64,000 nt of DNA from Bradyrhizobium liaoningense (GCF_018130785.1 NZ_JAFCJT010000002.1:62001-126000), one strand, 5' to 3'. Shown: positions 19,159 through 28,345, counted from the first letter of the stretch. The notes: generated by a model not told the origin, from the letters alone. Translations and numbers: made by a program.

Positions 19159-20633
19159 GCACGGCCACGCACAAGCTTCTCAAGGGCGCCACCGGTGACT
19201 GGGAGATGGTCATCGGCATGGAGATCCATGCCCAGGTGACCTCGAACTCGAAACTGTTCTCGGGCGCGTCCACGACGTTCGGCGGTGAGCCGAACAGCCA
19301 CGTGTCGCTGGTCGATGCCGCGATGCCGGGCATGCTGCCCGTGATCAACGAGGAATGCGTCAGACAGGCTGTCCGGACCGGGCTCGGGCTGAACGCGCAG
19401 ATCAATCTGCGTTCGGTGTTCGACCGCAAGAACTATTTCTATCCGGACTCGCCGCAGGGCTACCAGATCAGCCAGTACAAGTCGCCGATCGTCGGCGAAG
19501 GTGAGGTCGTGGTCGAACTGGATGGCGGCAAGACCGCGACCATCGGCATCGAGCGCCTGCATCTTGAGCAGGACGCCGGCAAGTTGCTGCACGATCAGTC
19601 GCCGAGCATGTCCTATGTCGATCTCAACCGTTGTGGTGTGGCGCTGATGGAGATCGTCTCCAAGCCCGACATCCGCGACGCCGAGCAGGCCAAGGCCTAT
19701 GTGACCAAGCTGCGTTCGATCCTGCGCTATCTCGGCACCTGCGACGGCGACATGGAGAAGGGATCCTTGCGCGCCGACGTCAACGTCTCCGTGCGCAAGC
19801 CGGGCGCACCGCTCGGCACCCGCTGCGAGATCAAGAACATGAATTCGATCACCTTCATCGGCCAGGCGATCGAGTACGAGGCGCGGCGCCAGATCGAGAT
19901 CCTCGAGGACGGCGGCGCGATCGACCAGGAAACGCGGCTCTACGACCCCAACAAGGGCGAGACGCGATCGATGCGGTCCAAGGAAGAGGCGCACGACTAC
20001 CGCTATTTCCCCGATCCCGACCTGCTGCCGCTCGAGTTCTCGCAAAGCTTCGTCGACGAGCTGAAACAGAAGCTCCCCGAGCTGCCGGACCAGAAGAAGA
20101 CGCGCTTCGTCGCCGATTTCGGCCTGTCGGCTTACGATGCGAGCGTGCTGGTCGCAGAGCGCGAGAGCGCGGTGTTCTACGAAACCGTGCTGGACAAGCT
20201 CGGCAATCGCGCCCGCGACGGCAAGATGGCGGCGAACTGGGTGATCAACGAGCTGTTCGGCCGTCTCAACAAGGAAGGCCGGGATATTACGGCCTCTCCC
20301 GTCAACGCCGAGCAGTTGGCTGCGATCATCGACCTGATCGGCGAGGGCACGATCTCAGGCAAGATCGCCAAGGATCTGTTCGAGATCCTCTGGCAGGAGG
20401 GCGGCGATCCGCGCGCGCTGGTCGAAAGCCGCGGCATGAAGCAGGTGACGGATCTTTCGGCGATCGAAAAGGTTGTCGACGACATCATTGCGGCCAATCC
20501 CGACAAGGCCGCGCAGGTCAAGGACAAGCCGCAGTCGCTCGGCTGGTTCGTCGGCCAGGTCATGAAGGCGTCCGGTGGCAAGGCCAACCCGCAGAGCGTC
20601 AACGACCTCTTGAAGTCGAAGCTCGGCATCTGA
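19155..20633 (+). CDS. gatB: Asp-tRNA(Asn)/Glu-tRNA(Gln) amidotransferase subunit B
   Basis: GatB binds the misacylated tRNA, phosphorylates the side chain with ATP, and uses GatA-derived ammonia. The 492-residue protein starts [20 protein letters not shown], with [20 protein letters not shown], the signature [16 protein letters not shown], and RADVNVSVR with [10 protein letters not shown]. The C-terminal helical tRNA-binding YqeY-like domain runs from about residue 350 ([15 protein letters not shown]) to the end. ATG 19155 sits in an ATGA overlap with the preceding small gene; the in-frame ATG at 19116 is inside that gene. A strong hairpin follows the stop. Confidence 0.97.
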   Translation: MSTATHKLLKGATGDWEMVIGMEIHAQVTSNSKLFSGASTTFGGEPNSHVSLVDAAMPGMLPVINEECVRQAVRTGLGLNAQINLRSVFDRKNYFYPDSPQGYQISQYKSPIVGEGEVVVELDGGKTATIGIERLHLEQDAGKLLHDQSPSMSYVDLNRCGVALMEIVSKPDIRDAEQAKAYVTKLRSILRYLGTCDGDMEKGSLRADVNVSVRKPGAPLGTRCEIKNMNSITFIGQAIEYEARRQIEILEDGGAIDQETRLYDPNKGETRSMRSKEEAHDYRYFPDPDLLPLEFSQSFVDELKQKLPELPDQKKTRFVADFGLSAYDASVLVAERESAVFYETVLDKLGNRARDGKMAANWVINELFGRLNKEGRDITASPVNAEQLAAIIDLIGEGTISGKIAKDLFEILWQEGGDPRALVESRGMKQVTDLSAIEKVVDDIIAANPDKAAQVKDKPQSLGWFVGQVMKASGGKANPQSVNDLLKSKLGI

Positions 20634-20648
20634 CGTCACACATTTGAA

Positions 20649-20677
20649 CGAGGTGACGGATACGCTCCGTCACCTCG
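20649..20677 (+). terminator. terminator hairpin after gatB
   Basis: CGAGGTGACGGA (20649-20660) and TCCGTCACCTCG (20666-20677) form a perfect 12-bp stem with a 5-base loop, 16 bases after the gatB stop. There is no clean T-run, which is common for terminators in this GC-rich group. Confidence 0.7.
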
Positions 20678-21199
20678 CTTCCGCTTCGCGCTGCGACGCT
20701 CGCGCGCACCCTCGACGGCAAACTTCATCCCGATCGGCGGCGATGCTGCGACCGAATCGCCGCCACGCGATTCGCGCAAAACGGCGGCTCCCACTCGCGC
20801 CGACGAGCGTTCGCGCCGTTAAGCATGAAAATAATTTCATTGCCAAAATCCGCGACTCAGAGTCCGCGAGTCGCCTCCGCGACGCGATCGAGCGCCTTGC
20901 GGCGTGCTTCATTGCGCTGATCACGCGTGATGTGCGCGCGCAGAATACTACTTGCTGCATAGAGTCTTTTTGCAATCGCTGCTGTTGTTGACGTCAATGC
21001 TGCGAGAAGCATTTGCAATCGCAAACGCGTGTCTCCGCGTGTCCGCAAATCAAGCGCGGCTGACCCACGCGCACTGCGCCGTCAACACTTCCTTAAGTGA
21101 GAAGATGTTTTTTTCGTCGTGTTGGTGTATTCGGGGTGAGTGCATTCGATCCCCGAATGCGCGCAGCGATTAAAGCCATCTCACACATCGGAGGGCAAC
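20678..21199. other. intergenic region without a convincing gene, with a dyad upstream of the basic peptide
   Basis: About 520 bases lie between the gatB terminator and the lysine-rich peptide. Short frames exist on both strands but lack ribosome sites or family similarity. The region is rich in GCGCG/CGCG runs and in CAAATGC/GATTGC words. ATTCGGGG (21129-21136) and CCCCGAAT (21151-21158) form an 8-bp dyad about 40 bases before the peptide start, so the promoter and a regulatory or attenuation site for the peptide probably lie here. Confidence 0.4.
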
Positions 21200-21292
21200 A
21201 TGGCCAAGAAAGCGAAGAAGGCGAAGAAGGCGAAGAGCGCAGTGAAGAAGACTGCGAAGAAGACCCGCAAGGTCGCGAAGAAGAAGAAGTAA
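21200..21292 (+). CDS. 30-residue lysine/alanine-rich histone-like peptide
   Basis: A very short gene: 30 codons plus TAA, preceded by GGAGGG four bases before ATG. The product is composed almost entirely of Lys, Ala, Val, Thr and Arg in KKAKKAKKAK-type repeats, resembling the C-terminal tails of bacterial histone H1-like proteins. It is highly basic and would bind nucleic acid or polyphosphate. A 9-bp terminator-like hairpin begins 17 bases after the stop, so the unit looks like a complete monocistronic gene. Function is inferred from composition only. Confidence 0.7.
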   Translation: MAKKAKKAKKAKSAVKKTAKKTRKVAKKKK

Positions 21293-21308
21293 CTTCGACT
21301 TCTGAAGT

Positions 21309-21331
21309 TGCCGGCTCCTAGAGAGCCGGCA
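21309..21331 (+). terminator. terminator hairpin after the basic peptide gene
   Basis: TGCCGGCTC (21309-21317) and GAGCCGGCA (21323-21331) make a perfect 9-bp stem with a 5-base loop, 17 bases after the TAA of the lysine-rich peptide. No T-run follows. Confidence 0.65.
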
Positions 21332-22099
21332 CGTCATCAGCGCCTCCTAAAAGGTTCTGGTCGACGATAGAGGGTGTCGGCGAGACATCAGGTCAACGGT
21401 CGGGTCGTTCTCTTTCGCGGCCCGGCAGAAGAAACAAGTTTTCTTCGTTCGGTGCGGTTCTCTGCAAGGAGCTCCGCAATTTCACAAGCGGCCTTCGGGC
21501 CAACGTGGAATCTGGTCCTGACGTGTTCGCCGACGCCCTCGTTCTCTTGAGGCCGGGGTATTGCCGGCATTCCCTTTTCCGACATCGCCGATCTGACCGT
21601 GACGTGACCGTACTGCCTTGGGGCAGGCGAGGGCTGCAGCGAACTGCCGTTTGCCCCGAGGGTGGCCGCTCAGGCGGCAATGCGAAGCGCTCCGCTTCCG
21701 AGTAGCGAGCCTCGCGCTGCGCGGCCTGTCGGCCACCGGGTGGCGCCGCGGCGCCAGGCGTCCATGCGGCCTTTCCAGGCACGCCCCTTCCGCAAATCGT
21801 AACCGCAGGACACGCGTCACCGCGCGCGATGGTTATCGTTCTCCCAAAATCCCAAGGTAAACCGAATCTGAAGAATCGCAGAAGTGCCTGCAAAACGAGG
21901 ACTTCTTGCATTTGTCGTGCGCACCCCGTGCGGGGGCGTTTACGTCTGCTTCATCGCGATACTTAAACTGCCATTCAAATTTGCCCGCCATCATCGCCTT
22001 CAACAAGCCGGCAAACGGCATGGGGACGAGTTGAACAATCATTTGGACGGGAGCCGCGCTCGGGGGAACGAGGCGGCATAAGAAAAAAGGGGATGCGTT
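21332..22099. other. gene-poor interval
   Basis: I see no convincing gene in about 770 bases. Several frames of 60-170 codons occur on both strands, but they show Arg/Pro/Ser-rich shadow composition and no Shine-Dalgarno site. One minus-strand frame around 21830-22045 contains a protein-like stretch (LVPMPFAGLLKAMMAGKFEW) but no clear start context. The last bases before 22100 (AAAAAAGGGGATGCGTT) supply the ribosome site of the next gene. Confidence 0.4.
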
Positions 22100-22366
22100 A
22101 TGTTTCAGGGTACTTTCGATCTGGAGACGGCGACGCCGATCGACGCGAGCGCGCTGTCGGACGTGCTGTTCGAGCGCGGGATCTATTGGGCGAGCGGGCG
22201 CTCCGGCCTCGTCGACCTCGTCGCCGCACATAAATGGTTCAACCTCGCCGCCCTGAAGGGCCGCAAGGACGCCGTGGCGCTGCGCCAGGAAGTCGCCGGC
22301 CAGATGTCCGATGCCGAGATCGCGGCCGCGCAGCGCGACGCGCGGGCCTGGGTTTCCGCTCACTGA
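22100..22366 (+). CDS. small Sel1-repeat-like protein
   Basis: An 88-residue soluble protein preceded by AAAAAAGGGG. The central segment VDLVAAHKWFNLAALKGRKD followed by AVALRQEVAGQMSDAEIAAA matches the last repeat and capping helix of Sel1/TPR-like proteins (AxKWFxLAAxxG...). Only one repeat is present, so it probably works as part of a complex or is a trimmed family member. It stands alone. The function is unknown; single-repeat Sel1 proteins of this size are common in Bradyrhizobium. Confidence 0.75.
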   Translation: MFQGTFDLETATPIDASALSDVLFERGIYWASGRSGLVDLVAAHKWFNLAALKGRKDAVALRQEVAGQMSDAEIAAAQRDARAWVSAH

Positions 22367-22370
22367 GCCA

Positions 22371-22462
22371 TTTCCGTTCCGATGGAATCGGAACGGGGCT
22401 AAGGATTCTTGCTTTGACGCGTTTTCGTCACGCGAGCCGGTATCCACTTCGCTGGAAGATGC
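22371..22462. repeat. intergenic repeat, type E, long copy
   Basis: CCGTTCCGAT (22374-22383) and ATCGGAACGG (22387-22396) make a 10-bp hairpin just after the Sel1-like gene. The following GACGCGTTTTCGTCACGCGAG and CCGGTATCCACTTCGCTGG correspond, on the opposite strand, to the type E copy at 17100-17155. The hairpin may serve as terminator for the preceding gene. Confidence 0.7.
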
Positions 22463-22562
22463 ATCGAACCGGGAATCGCACCCGCATCCGTGTTTGCACG
22501 GGTGGGTTTGGTTGAGCTGAATCAAATCCCGGCGTCAGTGCCGCCACTAGAACCCGCACGGC

Positions 22563-22784
22563 ATGGGCGACCCCGACAAGAATGACTCAGGACCGAGTCA
22601 ATGGCTGCCGATTCAGATCGCGCCCGACGATTGCGATCTGGAGCTCGGACGGCCGCACAAGACCGGCATCCTGCCGTTGACCTTTCCGTGCCGCCGCAAG
22701 GCCGGCGTCTGGTTCAATGTCTGGGCCGGTGAGGCGGTGCTGATATCGCCCTCGCATTGGCGGATCTGGCGATCCCGCATCTAG
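22563..22784 (+). CDS. small conserved protein of unknown function
   Basis: A 73-residue soluble protein. WLPIQIAPDDCDLELG and ILPLTFPCRRKAGVWFNVW lead to a closing SPSHWRIWRSRI. The pattern WxPIxxAPxDxDLELxV...FPCRR...PTHWRxW is, as far as I recall, shared by a family of short uncharacterised rhizobial proteins, so it is probably real although alone. No membrane segment or signal peptide is seen. The start ATG 22563 has only a weak ribosome site. Confidence 0.6.
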   Translation: MGDPDKNDSGPSQWLPIQIAPDDCDLELGRPHKTGILPLTFPCRRKAGVWFNVWAGEAVLISPSHWRIWRSRI

Positions 22785-22919
22785 TTACGCTGACACTTAT
22801 GTAAGGAGAGAGCGAATCGGGCTCAGTTCAGCCGCGCTGATCCTTGCGCCAGGCTTTCGCCGCCGTTCGGTGGTCGCGTTCGGGTGAATGAGCGTACCGC
22901 TATCGATTCTGCTGCTGGA

Positions 22920-23012
22920 TGGCGGAGAGGGAGGGATTCGAACCCTCGATACAGCTTGAGACCGTATGACGCTTTAGCAAAGCGTTGCCTTCAGCCACTC
23001 GGCCACCTCTCC
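22920..23012 (-). tRNA. tRNA-Ser (anticodon GCU)
   Basis: On the minus strand the sequence folds as a class II tRNA. The acceptor arms are GGAGAGG and CCTCTCC with discriminator G, and CCA is encoded at 22922-22920. The D-arm is TGGCCGAGTGGCTGAAGGC. The anticodon stem ACGCT/AGCGT closes a TTGCTAA loop with anticodon GCT. A long variable arm typical of serine tRNAs precedes the T-arm GAGGGTTCGAATCCCTC. It reads AGC/AGU codons. Confidence 0.97.
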
Positions 23013-23470
23013 GGTGCGAGCCTTATGCATCTAATTACTTGGGCCGGTCAATTTGGAAGCGCGTGTTTTCGTTCGAATATTCCCAGCGATCTTCCAGGCA
23101 AAACGGGTTTGCTTTTGAAAGTGAGACCATAATGCCGTGAGAACGGGCGCTGAGGTTCGACGTCTGGCGCGTATCGTTCAATATGGCTTTCACGCGCAAG
23201 ACGCTAGTTTCCATGTAACGAATTGATTCTACTTAGAAATTAAGTTTGGTGGCGCAAAAGGGCCTGTCGAGGTTCAAGCCCCCGCCTGGGTCGGCCGAGC
23301 TGCCGACCTCGATGCCCGGTCCATCCCCGCGCACGCCATATAGAGCGTCTGTCTCGGCGCCCAGGGGGAATTAAAATAACAAAAACAACATATTAAAGGG
23401 ATGGCTTGATCACTTCGGCGGATTATTTCTGTAATACCCGTCGGAAAACGAACTTAATAGGCCCGTTTCG
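23013..23470. other. AT-richer intergenic stretch with a possible structured RNA
   Basis: No gene is visible. Base composition drops well below the surrounding GC level, notably around 23210-23250 and 23370-23460. Within it, 23260-23317 can fold into nested stems: GGGC/GCCC (23260-23263 with 23314-23317), TCGAG/CTCGA (23267-23271 with 23308-23312), and GGTCGGC/GCCGACC (23289-23295 with 23302-23308). The inner and middle stems compete for one base. It lies upstream of the tRNA 5' end, so it is not the usual tRNA-3' integration site. Confidence 0.4.
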
Positions 23471-23482
23471 GAGCGTTCTCTG

Positions 23483-23641
23483 GCGTGGGCAGGACGTTCG
23501 GTAGGCCGTGGCACGGTCACTGGTATCAACCAGTTCACCTACACTGCCAATCTCGCTCAGGGCGTGACGGCGGAGTTCTCGGCGGAATATCCGACCCAGT
23601 ACCTGGAGGCCGGCAAGTCAGCCGCGACGGGCGGGCGGTGA
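23483..23641 (+). pseudogene. fragment resembling a Bradyrhizobium outer-membrane porin
   Basis: A frame ending at TGA 23639-23641 reads GRSVGRGTVTGINQFTYTAN followed by LAQGVTAEFSAEYPTQYLEA. These are alternating beta-strand patterns typical of the alpha-proteobacterial porin family (porin_2), where such strands follow one another along about 500 residues. No start, signal peptide or remaining strands are found on either side, so this is probably a decayed remnant. It could also be a chance match. Confidence 0.4.
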
Positions 23642-23751
23642 TCGCCGAGGCGCGCGGCGCAGCGACGCCCGCGGTGGCTCCTGATACGCGTGACGCTTGA
23701 TACCGAAAGAGGCTACCCAACTCGGGAGGTTCCGTTTCGGGAGAAGGGCGT

Positions 23752-26205
23752 CTACTCGCCGCCTGCGCCGCGGCGCAAATCAGCCTCGATCTGCAACCGT
23801 GTGCCGCCGCCGAAGCGGGCGCGATAGACCTGAAGATTCTCCATGATCCTTTGCACGTAGTTGCGCGTCTCGGAGAACGGAATCAGCTCGACCCAATCGA
23901 CCGCGTCGATCCTGGGATCGCGCGGGTCGCCGTAGCGGTCGACCCATTTCTTCACGCTGCCGCGGCCGGCATTGTAGGCGGCAAAGGTCATGATGTAGGA
24001 GCCGCGGTAATCCTCGAGCAGTCCGCCGAGCTCGGCCGAGCCGAGCGTGGCGTTGTAGACCGAATCGTCCTTCAGCCGCCCCAGATCGTAGGTCGCGCCG
24101 TGCCGCTTGCAGACATAGCGCGCGGCATCCGGCGTCACCTGCATCAGGCCGTAAGCCTGCGCCGGCGAAACCACGGAGGGGTTGAACGCGCTTTCCTGCC
24201 GCGCGATCGCATAGACGATGCTGCGCTCGACCTCGGGGCCGATCGGCGTGAACTGCGGAATGCCGTTGACGGGATAGGCGTAGAAGTCGAACGGCAGGCC
24301 GCGGTTGAGCGCGGCCTTGCCCAGCAGCAGCATGCCGCGCGCGTCGCTGTAACGCTGGCTGAGCTCGCCGAGGCCGGCAAGCGCCTCGGGATCGCCGTTC
24401 TCGCCCATGTCGGCGAGCATGGGCACAGCCATCTCGCGCTCGTCGAGCTCGTAGAGCAGGTGCGCGGCGCGCACGATCTCCAGCCGTTCGGCGCCGCGGC
24501 CGCGCGGCTGGCTGTTGAGCTCGATCTGCGGCAGGCCGAGTTTTGCGCGCGCGAGCTGGCCGTAATAGCTGGTGGATTGCTCGGCTGCCCGCGCGTAGGC
24601 GTTGCGTGCCTCCTGCTGGCGGCCCGCGGCTTCCGCGGCGCGGCCCTGCCAATAGCCGGCGCGCGCCAGCGTGGTCGGATTGACGCTGCCGACGCCGATG
24701 CGGGCGAAATGCTGGGTGGCGGCCGCGGGATCGTTGAGGAAGCGCAGCGCGATCCAGCCCGCGGTGAATTCCTGCTCGGTCTTGTAGATGTCGCGCGAGG
24801 GCAGGGCCGCATCGCGCGCGATCAGATAGGCGCTGCGGAATTCCTCGGTGTCGATCATCTTGCGCGCCAGCAGGCGCCGCTCGATCCACCATTCGTCGAG
24901 ATTGTAGAGCCGGTTCGGATCCTTCGGCGCCGACAGCATCAGCTGGGCGGCCTCCGCAAACTTCTCCTCGCGGCGCAGGAGCTGGATCTTGCTGAAGATG
25001 AAGCCGGGATCGCTGTGCAGCTCGCGCGGCACGGCATCGAGCAGCGCGCGCGCGTTCGGCGCCTTCTTGACGGCGGCGATACGGGCCTTGGCGAGCGCGA
25101 TATAGCCGGCGCCGAGGCGCTTTGCGGCGCGCAGCGCGGCCTCGTTCTCGCTGCCATAGAGCAGCGTGTCCATCCGCGCCTTCTGATCGCCGGGCGTCAG
25201 CAGCGCGCCGAACTGGTCGAGCGCGTTGTTCTCGGTGTCCTCCGACATCGGATCACTGCGCCAGGCCTCGCGCACCAGCCGCTCGGCATTGGCGCGGTCG
25301 CCGCGCGCCAGCATCGCCTTGGCAAGCGTGAAGCGGCCCTTGGCGGACACCGGCGATTCATTCTCGAACCACGACCACGCGACCGAATCGTCGCGCCTGT
25401 CGTCCCACATCGCGGCCTCGAGGCGCCGGCGCAGGAAGGTCTGCGACGGCCAGCTCGGATTGGTGGAGAGGAAGGCGCGGTAGCGTTCCACGGTCGCGCC
25501 ATTGTCCTCGCTGCGCAGGATGATCCATTCGGCGAGCTTTCGCGCGACGGGATCCGAGATCGAGGCAGCGTAATTGGTGGCGTCGCCCGCCTTGCGCTTG
25601 CGCACGAGCTCGATGACGGTCTCCAGCGTGTCCTTGTCGGCTTGCGACGTCGAGGAGGTCGCGGCGACCGCCGCCGGCGTGACCGGCTTGCGCGGCGCGG
25701 CGTGCTGGCGGGTCGCCGGCGCAAGGACGGGAGCTGCGACGGGCTTGGCGACCGGCGCCGGGGCGGTAGGTCTGACGGTGGCCGTCACGGCCGGCGCGGA
25801 GGCGGGTTTGGGGGCCGAACCGTTGGCGGGCGGGTGCGGCTTTGGCGTAGCGGCAGCCGCCGCAGGCTTGGGCTTGTCTTTCGCGGGTTCCTTCCCCGCG
25901 TTCTTGCCGGCGTTCTTCCCAGCGTCCTTGGCAGGTTTCTTCGCGGCATCCTTGGCCGGGGCACTAGCCGGACCCTTGCTCGCGCCCTTGGCTGTGTCCT
26001 TCGAAGTTTCCTTCGAAGTTTCCTTGCCGGTTCCTTTGGCTGGTCCTTTCGCGGCGTCCTTGGCGGCCGGCTTCGCGGTGTCCTTGGCCCCTTCCGCGGT
26101 CGTCTCATTGGACTTCGCGAGGGCGGCGCAGCCGACCGACAGCCCTGCCATGAGGCACACGACCAGACCGGTGGAGCGCCATGCGGCACGAGGAAAGGAG
26201 GTCAC
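23752..26205 (-). CDS. slt: soluble lytic murein transglycosylase
   Basis: An 817-residue periplasmic enzyme that cleaves peptidoglycan glycan strands to form anhydro ends. The N-terminus carries a hydrophobic signal segment (STGLVVCLMAGLSVGCAALA). It is followed by a linker of about 150 residues made of Lys/Ala/Pro repeats such as KDAAKGPAK and KNAGKNAGK. A long helical superhelix follows, then the SLT domain with catalytic Glu in IARQESAFNPSVVS, AQAYGLMQVTPDAA and FAAYNAGRGSVKKWVDRYGD. GTG 26205 is the chosen start; TTG 26241 is possible. The large basic linker is longer than in E. coli Slt70 and may contact cell wall or outer membrane. Confidence 0.9.
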   Translation of the reverse strand: MTSFPRAAWRSTGLVVCLMAGLSVGCAALAKSNETTAEGAKDTAKPAAKDAAKGPAKGTGKETSKETSKDTAKGASKGPASAPAKDAAKKPAKDAGKNAGKNAGKEPAKDKPKPAAAAATPKPHPPANGSAPKPASAPAVTATVRPTAPAPVAKPVAAPVLAPATRQHAAPRKPVTPAAVAATSSTSQADKDTLETVIELVRKRKAGDATNYAASISDPVARKLAEWIILRSEDNGATVERYRAFLSTNPSWPSQTFLRRRLEAAMWDDRRDDSVAWSWFENESPVSAKGRFTLAKAMLARGDRANAERLVREAWRSDPMSEDTENNALDQFGALLTPGDQKARMDTLLYGSENEAALRAAKRLGAGYIALAKARIAAVKKAPNARALLDAVPRELHSDPGFIFSKIQLLRREEKFAEAAQLMLSAPKDPNRLYNLDEWWIERRLLARKMIDTEEFRSAYLIARDAALPSRDIYKTEQEFTAGWIALRFLNDPAAATQHFARIGVGSVNPTTLARAGYWQGRAAEAAGRQQEARNAYARAAEQSTSYYGQLARAKLGLPQIELNSQPRGRGAERLEIVRAAHLLYELDEREMAVPMLADMGENGDPEALAGLGELSQRYSDARGMLLLGKAALNRGLPFDFYAYPVNGIPQFTPIGPEVERSIVYAIARQESAFNPSVVSPAQAYGLMQVTPDAARYVCKRHGATYDLGRLKDDSVYNATLGSAELGGLLEDYRGSYIMTFAAYNAGRGSVKKWVDRYGDPRDPRIDAVDWVELIPFSETRNYVQRIMENLQVYRARFGGGTRLQIEADLRRGAGGE

Positions 26206-26431
26206 GGCGTTTCGTCGCCCCGAATCAGTCAGTTGGCTCAAAACCTAGCTGTATTCGATTGAATATGCGGACAAAATACCAACAGCCGCTTACCTTTGCC
26301 GGGTTTGCACCACCACCGCGGCAAAATCGCGGCCTAAACGGTGCGTCACGCGGAAGCGGGCCTTTTACCGACGGGATAGACCCGATATGAATGCGGCTTG
26401 CTCTTTAGATAGCCGCGTACGGAGGAAGTCC

Positions 26432-27322
26432 ATGGCAGCCAAGACGAAATTCCGGGGATCGTTCACCGCCTTGGTCACGCCGTTCAAGAACGGCTCGCTG
26501 GACGAGGCGGCGTTCCGCTCCCTGGTCAACTGGCAGATCTCGGAGGGCACCAACGGCCTGGTCCCGGTCGGCACCACCGGCGAGAGCCCGACGCTCAGCC
26601 ATGACGAGCACAAGAAGGTCGTCGAATGGTGCATCGCTGAAGCCAAGGGGCGCGTGCCTGTTGTCGCGGGCGCCGGCTCCAATTCGACGAAGGAGGCGAT
26701 CGAGCTCGCCCAGCACGCCGAGAAGGCGGGCGCGGATGCCGTGCTGGTGGTGACGCCCTATTACAACAAGCCGACCCAGGAAGGCATGTACCAGCACTTC
26801 AAGGCGATCAACGATGCGATCGGCATTCCGATCATCATCTACAACATCCCGCCACGCTCGGTGATCGACATGTCGGTCGACACCATGAAGCGGCTGTGGG
26901 AGCTGAAGAACATCGCCGGCGTCAAGGACGCCACCGCCAGCATGGTCCGCGTCTCGCAGCAGCGCGCGGCGATGGGCGAGGATTTCAACCAGCTCTCCGG
27001 CGAGGACGCGACCATCCTCGGCTACATGGCGCATGGCGGCCATGGCTGCATCTCGGTGACCTCGAATGTCGCGCCGCGCCTGTGCTCGGAGTTCCAGGCC
27101 GCCTGGGCGAAGGGCGACACCAAGGCAGCGCTCGCGATCCACGACAAGCTGATGCCGCTCCACAACAACCTGTTCATCGAAAGCAATCCGGCGCCGATCA
27201 AGTACGCGATGTCGCTCATCGGCAAGCTGGACGAGACGCTGCGGCTGCCGATGGTTCCGGTCTCCGAGCCGACGCGCATTGCCGTGCGCAGTGCCATGGT
27301 GCACGCCGGCCTGATCAACTGA
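26432..27322 (+). CDS. dapA: 4-hydroxy-tetrahydrodipicolinate synthase
   Basis: DapA condenses pyruvate with aspartate semialdehyde on the route to lysine and diaminopimelate. The 296-residue TIM barrel shows [10 protein letters not shown] (Thr48-Thr49), [17 protein letters not shown], catalytic Tyr137 in IIYNIPPRS, and the Schiff-base Lys165 in [10 protein letters not shown] 26432 has GGAGGAAG just upstream and matches the family start; the ATG at 26387 adds an unrelated leader. It is divergent from the lytic transglycosylase, which fits a cell-wall theme. Confidence 0.97.
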   Translation: MAAKTKFRGSFTALVTPFKNGSLDEAAFRSLVNWQISEGTNGLVPVGTTGESPTLSHDEHKKVVEWCIAEAKGRVPVVAGAGSNSTKEAIELAQHAEKAGADAVLVVTPYYNKPTQEGMYQHFKAINDAIGIPIIIYNIPPRSVIDMSVDTMKRLWELKNIAGVKDATASMVRVSQQRAAMGEDFNQLSGEDATILGYMAHGGHGCISVTSNVAPRLCSEFQAAWAKGDTKAALAIHDKLMPLHNNLFIESNPAPIKYAMSLIGKLDETLRLPMVPVSEPTRIAVRSAMVHAGLIN

Positions 27323-27354
27323 TGCGCTAGCCGATCCGATCCGGGAGCTTATTC

Positions 27355-27795
27355 ATGAGCGTCGAGGAAAAGGGTGCGCAAATGCTCAAGGAGTTCCGCG
27401 AGTTCGCCATGAAGGGCAACGTCGTCGATCTCGCGGTCGGCGTCATCATCGGCGCGGCTTTCGGCGCCATCGTCACGTCGCTGGTCGGCGACGTCATCAT
27501 GCCGATCATTGGCGCTGCGACCGGCGGCCTCGACTTCTCGAACTACTTCGTCCCCTTGTCGAAGGCGGTCACCGCCACCAACTTGGCTGATGCGAAAAAG
27601 CAAGGCGCCGTCCTTGCTTACGGCAGCTTCCTGACGCTGACGATCAACTTCATCATCGTCGCCTTCGTGTTGTTCCTGGTGATCCGCGCAATGAACACGT
27701 TGAAGCGCAAGGAAGAGACCAAGCCCGCGGAGCCGGCGAAGCCGTCGGCGGAGGTCGTGCTGCTGACCGAGATCCGCGATCTCCTCAAGAAGTGA
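27355..27795 (+). CDS. mscL: large-conductance mechanosensitive channel MscL
   Basis: MscL opens under membrane tension and releases solutes on osmotic downshock. The 146-residue protein has the N-terminal amphipathic helix [20 protein letters not shown], then TM1 with [18 protein letters not shown], a periplasmic loop, TM2 [20 protein letters not shown], and a cytoplasmic helix ending EIRDLLKK. Length and motifs are typical. It follows dapA by 32 bases and may be co-transcribed. Confidence 0.97.
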   Translation: MSVEEKGAQMLKEFREFAMKGNVVDLAVGVIIGAAFGAIVTSLVGDVIMPIIGAATGGLDFSNYFVPLSKAVTATNLADAKKQGAVLAYGSFLTLTINFIIVAFVLFLVIRAMNTLKRKEETKPAEPAKPSAEVVLLTEIRDLLKK

Positions 27796-27867
27796 CGCGC
27801 ACGCTTCATCCAAACTGTTAGCTTTGCTGCGCATCTCGATCAGGTTTATTGCCAGGTTTCGTAGGTT

Positions 27868-28341
27868 ATGGCCGATAAGAACGAACGTCCGATCAAGGTC
27901 ATGGCGGAAAATCGCAAGGCCCGCTTCAACTATGCGATCGAGGATACGATCGAGGCGGGCATTGCGCTGACCGGCACCGAGGTGAAATCGATCCGCAACG
28001 GCAAGAGCACGATCGCGGAGTCCTATGCCGATTCCAAGGACGGCGAGATCTGGCTGATCAACGCCACCATTCCCGAATATCTCCAGGGCAACCGCTTCAA
28101 TCACGAGCCCAAGCGGCCGCGAAAGCTGCTTCTACACCGCAAGCAGATCAACAAGCTGATGGGCGCGGTCGATCGCGAAGGCATGACGCTGATCCCGCTC
28201 AAGCTCTATTTCAACGAGCGCGGTCGCGCCAAATTGCAGCTAGCGGTTGCAAAGGGCAAGAAGCTGCACGACAAGCGCGAGACCGAGAAGAAGCGCGACT
28301 GGAGCCGGGAGAAGGGCCGGTTGATGCGGGCGAGGGGATAG
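27868..28341 (+). CDS. smpB: SsrA-binding protein SmpB
   Basis: SmpB delivers tmRNA to stalled ribosomes in trans-translation. The 157-residue protein shows the core [20 protein letters not shown], with [36 protein letters not shown] and the basic C-terminal tail [18 protein letters not shown] that enters the decoding centre. The tmRNA gene itself is not in the window. Confidence 0.97.
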   Translation: MADKNERPIKVMAENRKARFNYAIEDTIEAGIALTGTEVKSIRNGKSTIAESYADSKDGEIWLINATIPEYLQGNRFNHEPKRPRKLLLHRKQINKLMGAVDREGMTLIPLKLYFNERGRAKLQLAVAKGKKLHDKRETEKKRDWSREKGRLMRARG

Positions 28342-28345
28342 CGGG

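Noticed and set aside
20857..21048. 63-codon minus-strand frame upstream of the lysine-rich peptide
   Set aside because: It starts at TTG without a ribosome site, and its Arg/Ala-rich sequence shows no family pattern; it may be chance in a GC-rich gap.
21833..22525. 230-codon minus-strand frame over the Sel1-like gene and repeat
   Set aside because: It crosses a repeat and the coding strand of the Sel1-like gene. One short stretch looks protein-like, but no start context supports it.
22920..23751. Genomic island integrated at tRNA-Ser
   Set aside because: The odd-composition DNA lies on the 5' side of the tRNA, there is no integrase, and I see no duplicated tRNA 3' end.
23851..26262. 803-codon plus-strand frame
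   Set aside because: It is the antisense shadow of the lytic transglycosylase, whose motifs are unambiguous on the minus strand.
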